Assembly: GCA_964352815.1 (NCBI GenBank)
Contig: CAYGTO010000001.1
Location: forward strand, 1-64,000
Length of the DNA stretch: 64,000 nucleotides
Direction of reading: 5' to 3'
Source of the DNA: CAYGTO01 sp964352815
Lineage (GTDB): Bacteria > Pseudomonadota > Alphaproteobacteria > Rickettsiales > UBA3002
The notes under the pieces are model-generated. The model searched no databases and was not told the origin of the DNA. It saw only the letters and a program-made list of their open reading frames with translations. Below are positions 58,235 through 64,000 of this stretch, one piece after another. Every line of letters begins with the position of its first letter. Position 1 is the first letter of the stretch. Both the position numbers and the translations under genes were made by a program.

Positions 58235-60313
58235 ATGAGTGATACTGCGCCACATACCCCACATACCGTGTTTAACCGCCGCCTGCGCTATGCGCCTGAG
58301 CTGGTCGAGCTACGAGAGGTTCCTTCGAAAGGAACGGTAGAAAAGCGCATGGGTGCGTTTTTGAAACGCTCGCTTAAGTCCTTCACGAAACTACATGATG
58401 TTGAGGCCAGCGCGCAGCGTCTTGCTGATACGATTGAACGCGGTGAAAAGATTGCGATTTCAGGCGATTATGATTGCGATGGCAATTGCTCCACCGCCTT
58501 GCTGCGTCGCTTCTTGCGTGATGCGTCGGTGCCAGATGAGCAGGTGCATGTCCATATCCCCCATCGTTTTAATGAGGGTTATGGCGTGAATGCTGGCGCG
58601 GTGGAGGCGATGAAAGCATGGGGTGCGGATCTGCTCGTCACGCTGGATAATGGCACGCTCGCGCAGGAGCCGATCGCCCGCGCGCTCGAGCAAGACATGG
58701 ATGTGATGGTGTTTGATCATCATCCGAACAGTGCTGAAAGCACGCTGCCGCATTATCAGGAGAAAACCGCGTTGGTGGTGAATGCCAACCGCGCCGATGA
58801 ACCACCCACAGGTAAAAACAACCCATTCCGCGATATGGCGGCGGTGGGAGTAACGCTGATGATGGTCGCACGCACGCACCAATTGCTCGAAGAGCGCGGC
58901 TATTATGAAGGCAAAATTAAGCGTCCGAACCCAAGCGATTATCTCGGCCTTGCCAGTGTAGCAACGGTAGCGGATGTAGTGAATATCGCGAGCGATGTGA
59001 ACCGCGAGCTAGTGTCTCTTGGCATTGAGGCGCTGAATACTAGCGCAGATTACGACCCCGCTTTGAGCGCGATGATTCGCAAGGCGGGCATTAAAGGCGA
59101 CGTGACCAGCGAGGATTTTGCCTTTCAGCTTGGCCCGCAGATCAATGCGCCGGCGCGGATGGACGGAAACTCCATAAGCTGGGCGCTGCTTTCTACCCCT
59201 AAAGATCAGTTGCAATTGCCAGCCTTTACTGAAGGGCTGAACAAACAAATCGAACTGAATGCCCAGCGTAAGCGCATCACGGGCGATCTGACTAAGCTCG
59301 CCCGCGCGCAAGTGGAACAAACCAAGGCAGAGCAGGGCGAGTTGCCGCCTGTGCTGTTTATCGGTGGGCAGTGGCAGGGGCTTGGCGACACGGAGGGCTG
59401 GCATAAGGGCGTGATGGGGATTGTCGCGAGCCGCATTAAGGAAGAATATGGCCATCCGGTGGTCGCCTATTCGGTGAACCCGAATGCTAACACGCCTGAT
59501 GAGCAAAAATTTGCAGTGAATTATTCGGCGCGAAACGTCAAAGTGCCCGGCCATATGGGCAAAGGCAATGATCTGGGCGAAACCTTTCGTCAGCTAGCAC
59601 GTGATGGGGTGATGAGCAAGGGCGGCGGCCATACGATGGCGGCGGGGGCGAGTTCAACGCTTGAGAATCTGGAGCAGGTGAAGGCAGAAACGGACCGCCT
59701 CATGGGCGAGTCCGTGCGCGGCGCGATGGCGCATGATGTGACGCCCGTGGAAGCCTGGTTTGATGTTGGCGATAAAGCCGCGCTAACCAACTATGCGAAA
59801 GAGGTGCAAGCGCGTCAACCCTTCGGCGAGGGCAATGCAAACCCAACGATTTTGCTGCCAAATGTGTTTGTGGATGGCGGGGTGCGTGACGGCAAACATC
59901 TGCGTGAACTCACGCTGCATGGCGGTAGCGGACGCGTGATGCAGGAATCATCGATCAAAGCGCAGGCTTATCACAGCCGCGGGTCAGAGCTTGAAGAGGC
60001 GCTGAAGGCAAATAAGGGTAAGCCCGTGCATCTCCTCGCGACGGTGTATATGGGCGAGAAAGGCAAGCCCGAGTTGATGATTCAAGACATCGTCACCACG
60101 CCCGAACGCGGCACCTCGCAGAAAAACTTCCGCGGGGATAAGAATGCAGCGACGCGCGCGAAAGAGAATACCGCCGTCATTGAACAACTTTTGGGTGAAG
60201 AGGCACTTGGCAAAGCCCCCGCTGCTACACCCGATACGACGCCCGGCAATGCCGACCTCTCATCAGCAGAGTGGCTAGGCTTGCAGGAAATGCCAGGCCT
60301 TTCGGTGGCGTAG
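58235..60313 (+). CDS. RecJ-type single-strand DNA exonuclease (DHH/DHHA1)
   Basis: 692 residues, longer than the usual 570-600. Motifs in order: ISGDYDCDGNCSTALL (Asp78, 80, 82), LLVTLDNGT (Asp138), MVFDHHPN (Asp161-His162-His163), SVATVADVVN (Asp247), LGPQINAPARMDGNS, then DHHA1 WHKGVMGIVASRIKEEYGHPVVAYS and MSKGGGHTMAAGASS, and the OB-fold QPFGEGNANPTILLPNV. All catalytic residues are present. A polar C-terminal tail of about 80 residues is extra. It could be the sole RecJ or an accessory copy; the divergence from canonical motifs (for example DYDCDGNCST) and the nuclease-rich neighbours favour the latter. Confidence 0.87.
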   Translation: MSDTAPHTPHTVFNRRLRYAPELVELREVPSKGTVEKRMGAFLKRSLKSFTKLHDVEASAQRLADTIERGEKIAISGDYDCDGNCSTALLRRFLRDASVPDEQVHVHIPHRFNEGYGVNAGAVEAMKAWGADLLVTLDNGTLAQEPIARALEQDMDVMVFDHHPNSAESTLPHYQEKTALVVNANRADEPPTGKNNPFRDMAAVGVTLMMVARTHQLLEERGYYEGKIKRPNPSDYLGLASVATVADVVNIASDVNRELVSLGIEALNTSADYDPALSAMIRKAGIKGDVTSEDFAFQLGPQINAPARMDGNSISWALLSTPKDQLQLPAFTEGLNKQIELNAQRKRITGDLTKLARAQVEQTKAEQGELPPVLFIGGQWQGLGDTEGWHKGVMGIVASRIKEEYGHPVVAYSVNPNANTPDEQKFAVNYSARNVKVPGHMGKGNDLGETFRQLARDGVMSKGGGHTMAAGASSTLENLEQVKAETDRLMGESVRGAMAHDVTPVEAWFDVGDKAALTNYAKEVQARQPFGEGNANPTILLPNVFVDGGVRDGKHLRELTLHGGSGRVMQESSIKAQAYHSRGSELEEALKANKGKPVHLLATVYMGEKGKPELMIQDIVTTPERGTSQKNFRGDKNAATRAKENTAVIEQLLGEEALGKAPAATPDTTPGNADLSSAEWLGLQEMPGLSVA

Positions 60314-60331
60314 ACAACTTCATCTGAGATG

Positions 60332-60357
60332 TGTCATGCCGTGTTTATCACGGCATC
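60332..60357. repeat. Family A hairpin after recJ
   Basis: TGTCATGCCGTG-TTTAT-CACGGCAT, an 8-bp perfect stem. Half of a family A element; it may end the recJ transcript. Confidence 0.55.
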
Positions 60358-60408
60358 CGTCATAAAGCATGCCCTGCATTCATTACGGGGGCGTGGCGAC
60401 ATGAATAA

Positions 60409-60426
60409 ATGTCATCAAACTGTCAC
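60409..60426 (+). promoter_or_regulatory. PhoB-like box upstream of the DEDDh gene
   Basis: ATGTCATCAAACTGTCAC has two heptamers 11 bases apart, both close to the PhoB half-site. The downstream sequence aligns with that after the site at 45566 (TGTCACAC, then CGCGC, then AAAC, then a CATAGC/TATAGT -10, 22 bases from the box end in both cases). Confidence 0.5.
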
Positions 60427-60478
60427 ACCCAATCGCGCGAAAACCTGCCATAGCTCAGCCATGCTATAAGGGGAAAGT

Positions 60479-63400
60479 ATGGCGGACACATCACAACCAA
60501 AGCAGCTCACGCTGAAGGGCAGTGAAATTCGTGACATCACCGCGCCGAAAGAGGCGATTAAGTCGCTGAACTTTACGCAAGAGGAACTACGTGGCTTTCT
60601 CGCGAGTAATGGCGATGCGAGATACAGTTTCTCCGATATTGAAAGCACCGGCCTTGGCGCACGCAGCCATGGCGTGACGCAGTTTTCCTCTGCAAAAGCC
60701 GTGGCAGGCGAAAAAGACGGCGATGCGCGCATGGAGCTGCTTAATGTCTATATGCTGCCGACCAAGCCGATTTTTCATGAATATCAGCTGGCGGCCAAAT
60801 GGGCGCAAGAGCATGGCAAAGCCCCGCCCGCCTATAACCACCGTCTCTATGAATATGATGTGGATGAGGCGGCGCTGCGCGTGACCGGCACGAAATATCG
60901 TCGCGATCGTGATGATGGGCCGATCACCGGCATGCAGATTGAGGTGAAGGATGATGCCGGCGCGATCACCAAGGTGAAAACAATTGAGGAGCCATGCGAG
61001 AGCTTCTATCGCGCCATTCCTGAGATTGAAGCGTTCATCGTCAAAGACCATGACCTCTATTATAACGCGCCGTTTGATAAACCGTTCTTACGCGAAAAAT
61101 GGCTCGATGCGCTCGCCTATCAGCACTATGTGCAGCAAAACCCGGATGAAGAAAGGCGCGCTGATGCACTCTATAACAATCCAGAAGCGGTCGCATCTGA
61201 CATCGCCAAATTGCGCAGCGAGTTGGAAAAAGAAGCCGAAACCAGCGCCGCGCTCGCCTTCCTCGGCGATAGCAATCACTGGCAATGTTTGCTGCATGGC
61301 TATATGGCAGCGCGCCCCAGCCAGCCCAGCAACACGCTCGATGCCTCCTTCACCAATTTGGTTGATTCAGAGTTTGAGGGGCGCAAAGAGCATGATGCGG
61401 CAGAAGATATTGCCATGTCTGCTAAAGTGGCAGCGAAATTAATGGGGGCGGATCATTTTAATGGCGATATTCCCACCTTCGCTCAGCTTTATGAGCGGGT
61501 GATTCAGCGCACGATTCCTGATGCGCAGGTGAAGGCGGATGCGCCCTATAACATGCCCTATTATGCGGATAATGATGTTAAGAAACGTCTTGATAGCGAT
61601 TATGGTCATCTGCACATTACCATTCCGCGTGATAAAGAGGGAAAGCTGGATGACCATGCCGCCGCGCTCCATGATTTTTATGTCGATTTCGATGAGACCT
61701 ATCGCCGAAACACCGGCTCGCCGCAGCATATCGTTGAGATGCGCGAGGTGAATGGCGCCGTCGAAATTTTGGTGAACACCAACCGCAGCAAACCGCTCTC
61801 GATCAATCTGCTGAAGAAGCTGCTCTTTTTTGAAGATGCGATACAGATGAAAGATCGGGTGGAAGCCGGTGCAGCGCCAATTCATATTGAGCGTATTAAC
61901 TGGTTTGATTCCACGGCCAAGGTGGATGTGCAGTTGGAGAAAGACGGCAAGGTGATTGAAGATGTGCCGCTTCGCTCCTTGCAGATTAATCTAAAATTTC
62001 TGCGTGAGCACTGCGCCGGTGCACAGGAGCGGGGGGAATATCTCGAGCTGATCAAGCAGGTGACCCAGCGCAAAGCAGCGAGCCAGCTTTATCTGAGCTA
62101 TGATGAAGAAACGCAGCAAACTCACTTTCAGATTAAAGGGAATTTGCGCGGCGGCGGGGTGATTGATATTGCGATTCCCAAAGATGAACACCCGTTGGAT
62201 TATGGCTTTGATGTGATGCAACAGCTTGATCGGCTACTCAAAATGGGTGCGCTGTTTGGCGTAGAAAGCAGCCAGCGCAGCTTCGAAGAGGAAGAGCCGG
62301 AGGGCTATGACATGCGTGGCCGCAAGGAAGCAGAGGGGCTGACATTCGGCACCAGCGTGACGCTGGAAGGTCGCAAAAATGAGGAGGGCGACACACTTTC
62401 GCCGCCGCCCTTTTCGCTGACCCTATCGTCTGCGCTAGGGCAGATGGTATGGAGCCACTATCACCATAATGACCCGAGTAATGACGCTGCCATCACGATT
62501 GGCGAAGGGGCTCAGCTTACTCGCGATGATGAAGGGCGCGTGCAGTTTACGGGCGAGCTGGATGAAGCCTTCGCTCGCCATCCGTTGGATATTGAGAAGG
62601 AAGGCGCGACAAAAGAAACAGCAGAATTCTCTCGCGTGCTCGCAGATTGCTCATGGCTGGCATACCGGCTTGAGGCTATACCCGGCGTGTCAGATGTAAC
62701 CATTCAAGCTGACCATAGCGGCGCGCTAATCTTTCCGAATGGTGTCTCCACCAAAGCACTGATGGTGCTGCATGAAGCGCGCGTGCCATTCTCGATTTCG
62801 CTGTCTGATAATAACAGCGCACCGACACGCATCACGCTGGATATGGATGCGCTGATGGTGGATGCGTTTGAATATTCGCGTGATTTGTCTCGCGCCACAA
62901 AAGATATCAAAGTCTTTTTCTCTGGCGACCCGGAAAAATTGAGGGAACTAAATAAGGAGAAGAAAGCAAAATACATGCGCTATGAAACGGATATTGCACG
63001 CCTCTCTGCCGCGCTTTATGCCGGTGATATTGCCGCGCTAGAGATGAATAGTAAGGGCGAGATGCGTTTTTCGACCAAGCGCGACATGGCGGATGCTGCG
63101 CAGCATGAGACACCGCCGCTGCGCCACAAATTTCAGAATTTAGGGCAAGACCATAAGGGTGACAAATTGGGGCTTCGCATTGTAACAGATGGCGATGCGC
63201 TGCGGGTGGATCAAAGCACTATCAAAGCGCCGCTGGATGTGCCGCTGGAGGTGCAACTGAAGCCAGAAGAGAATCAGGCGATCATCACGCTGCTAGCGCC
63301 TATGGCGCGCTGGATGCAGGCGATGACGCAAGGCGTGGAAGGGGTGAAGGTGGAAGATATCACCGCGTCAAATGCGACGATTGCAAAATGGAAATTCACG

Positions 63401-64000
63401 CTCGATACAAGGCAAGAAGCGCATAGCCAGCTGCTCACCAAACTCTCGGCGCTTTCTGAATGTTATTATTATCTCAGTATGATTCATAGCCAGCCGCGCT
63501 TTAGTTTTACGCGGCAGAAACAATGGCAGAATCAGGCGGGGGAACAAGTGCGAGCGCTTCGCTGGGGCGATGAAGCGCTGCCATCGCTTACCTTGACTCC
63601 TTATGGCGCGAATCTAACGGATAAGGCGGCGGCGCTTTATGCAACGTTAGATCAGATACGCAACGACCTGGATGGAAATAAACAAAGCCTAGACACGGCC
63701 GTGCGAGAGATGCATGGCTTATTAGTGCCTGAAATGAGTCAAGGGCATGAAGCATTTAATACTGGTATGCGCCGATCATTGCCAAGAGCGAAGGCTTTGG
63801 ACGCGCTGATGGCGCTGAAGATCGAGGATCGCTTTGTCGTGATGGATCGAATCACCCATAGGTGCGATGAGGTGAAGGGTGCATTGAAAGAGTATCACCA
63901 TCTCTGCATCAGCTTCACCGATGAAATTGAGAAATTGCGTGGCGAGTTGCAAGAGCTGCCTGAAGCGCAACGCTCGCAGCAAAATGTTTCGGAAAAACTT
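60479..64000 (+). CDS. Giant DEDDh 3'-5' exonuclease-like protein (3' end outside window)
   Basis: At least 1174 residues; the frame is still open at the window end. GGGGAAAGT precedes the ATG. The N-terminal 315 residues are an intact DEDDh exonuclease: SFSDIESTGLG (Asp53, Glu55), YYNAPFDKPFL (Asp200) and GRKEHDAAEDIAM (His305, Asp310). The closest general relatives are epsilon/ExoI-type proofreading exonucleases. The following 850 or more residues alternate strands and charged helices and are not recognisable; the end seen here is coiled-coil-like (SFTDEIEKLRGELQELPEA). There is no signal peptide or membrane helix. It follows the recJ-like gene after 165 bases with its own PhoB-like box. 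The size is far beyond known DEDDh exonucleases (200-500 residues). Confidence 0.75.
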   Translation, partial: MADTSQPKQLTLKGSEIRDITAPKEAIKSLNFTQEELRGFLASNGDARYSFSDIESTGLGARSHGVTQFSSAKAVAGEKDGDARMELLNVYMLPTKPIFHEYQLAAKWAQEHGKAPPAYNHRLYEYDVDEAALRVTGTKYRRDRDDGPITGMQIEVKDDAGAITKVKTIEEPCESFYRAIPEIEAFIVKDHDLYYNAPFDKPFLREKWLDALAYQHYVQQNPDEERRADALYNNPEAVASDIAKLRSELEKEAETSAALAFLGDSNHWQCLLHGYMAARPSQPSNTLDASFTNLVDSEFEGRKEHDAAEDIAMSAKVAAKLMGADHFNGDIPTFAQLYERVIQRTIPDAQVKADAPYNMPYYADNDVKKRLDSDYGHLHITIPRDKEGKLDDHAAALHDFYVDFDETYRRNTGSPQHIVEMREVNGAVEILVNTNRSKPLSINLLKKLLFFEDAIQMKDRVEAGAAPIHIERINWFDSTAKVDVQLEKDGKVIEDVPLRSLQINLKFLREHCAGAQERGEYLELIKQVTQRKAASQLYLSYDEETQQTHFQIKGNLRGGGVIDIAIPKDEHPLDYGFDVMQQLDRLLKMGALFGVESSQRSFEEEEPEGYDMRGRKEAEGLTFGTSVTLEGRKNEEGDTLSPPPFSLTLSSALGQMVWSHYHHNDPSNDAAITIGEGAQLTRDDEGRVQFTGELDEAFARHPLDIEKEGATKETAEFSRVLADCSWLAYRLEAIPGVSDVTIQADHSGALIFPNGVSTKALMVLHEARVPFSISLSDNNSAPTRITLDMDALMVDAFEYSRDLSRATKDIKVFFSGDPEKLRELNKEKKAKYMRYETDIARLSAALYAGDIAALEMNSKGEMRFSTKRDMADAAQHETPPLRHKFQNLGQDHKGDKLGLRIVTDGDALRVDQSTIKAPLDVPLEVQLKPEENQAIITLLAPMARWMQAMTQGVEGVKVEDITASNATIAKWKFTLDTRQEAHSQLLTKLSALSECYYYLSMIHSQPRFSFTRQKQWQNQAGEQVRALRWGDEALPSLTLTPYGANLTDKAAALYATLDQIRNDLDGNKQSLDTAVREMHGLLVPEMSQGHEAFNTGMRRSLPRAKALDALMALKIEDRFVVMDRITHRCDEVKGALKEYHHLCISFTDEIEKLRGELQELPEAQRSQQNVSEKL

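Noticed and set aside
1..64000. CRISPR array
   Set aside because: No series of identical direct repeats with regular unique spacers was seen; all repeats are dispersed palindromes or short arrays.

Overview
The window looks like part of an alphaproteobacterial chromosome of middling G+C. The evidence is gene content and conserved neighbourhoods: PopZ beside tolC and an isoaspartyl methyltransferase; dusB-ntrY-ntrX-trkA; tsaE-amgK-murU; ffs-dnaX-ybaB-recR; ftsK-lolA with xthA close by; and a CtrA-like site before cheY. A single virB8-virB9 pair, a large exported adhesin and repeats inserted inside housekeeping genes resemble host-associated or predatory lineages (Rickettsiales, Holosporales, Micavibrio-like). 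However, chemotaxis, isoleucine/valine and histidine genes, NtrYX and MEP isoprenoid genes argue against extreme genome reduction. The placement is inference.

Layout. 1-3.4 kb: the 3' part of a filamentous-haemagglutinin-type adhesin, ending next to tRNA-Cys. 3.6-9.9 kb: pcm, tolC, popZ, an exported ankyrin protein and ilvD. 10-16 kb (minus): dusB-ntrY-ntrX-trkA without ntrBC. 16.4-18.8 kb: ispD, ispF, pgpA, pncC. 18.8-22.6 kb (minus): exported TPR protein, cheZ, cheY. 22.7-25.3 kb: iscX-tsaE-amgK-murU (Fe-S, tRNA modification, muropeptide recycling). 25.3-32.1 kb: two large exported proteins of unknown function, divergent from virB8-virB9. 32.2-37.9 kb: cysS, hisI, glmU, rmuC, a ceramidase-like membrane protein. 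37.9-41.2 kb (minus): dnaX, ybaB, recR and SRP RNA. 41.2-50.9 kb: ftsK, lolA, xthA, a UbiH-type hydroxylase, trkH, apaG, and three unknown small proteins behind Fur- or PhoB-like sites. 51-55.7 kb: lipoprotein, glycosyltransferase, LpxH-like phosphatase, msrA, DUF1294, pirin. 55.8-64 kb: a nuclease cluster with a PIN-like protein of 762 residues, a RecJ-type DHH exonuclease, and a DEDDh exonuclease of at least 1174 residues that runs off the end.

A second layer is repetitive. Family A elements end in TGTCAT/ATGACA and one sits in frame inside cysS. Family B is a roughly 80-base structured element with stems that covary between copies. Family C elements lie in intergenic DNA and in frame inside dusB. 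Family D consists of short AGGTTTCAG-type arrays. Together they fill most of the longer gaps.

The strongest leads for something undescribed are the 55.8-64 kb nuclease cluster, the structured family B repeat, the in-frame repeats inside cysS and dusB, the exported proteins facing virB8-virB9, and a set of unknown genes behind PhoB-like direct repeats and an exceptionally clean Fur-type promoter.
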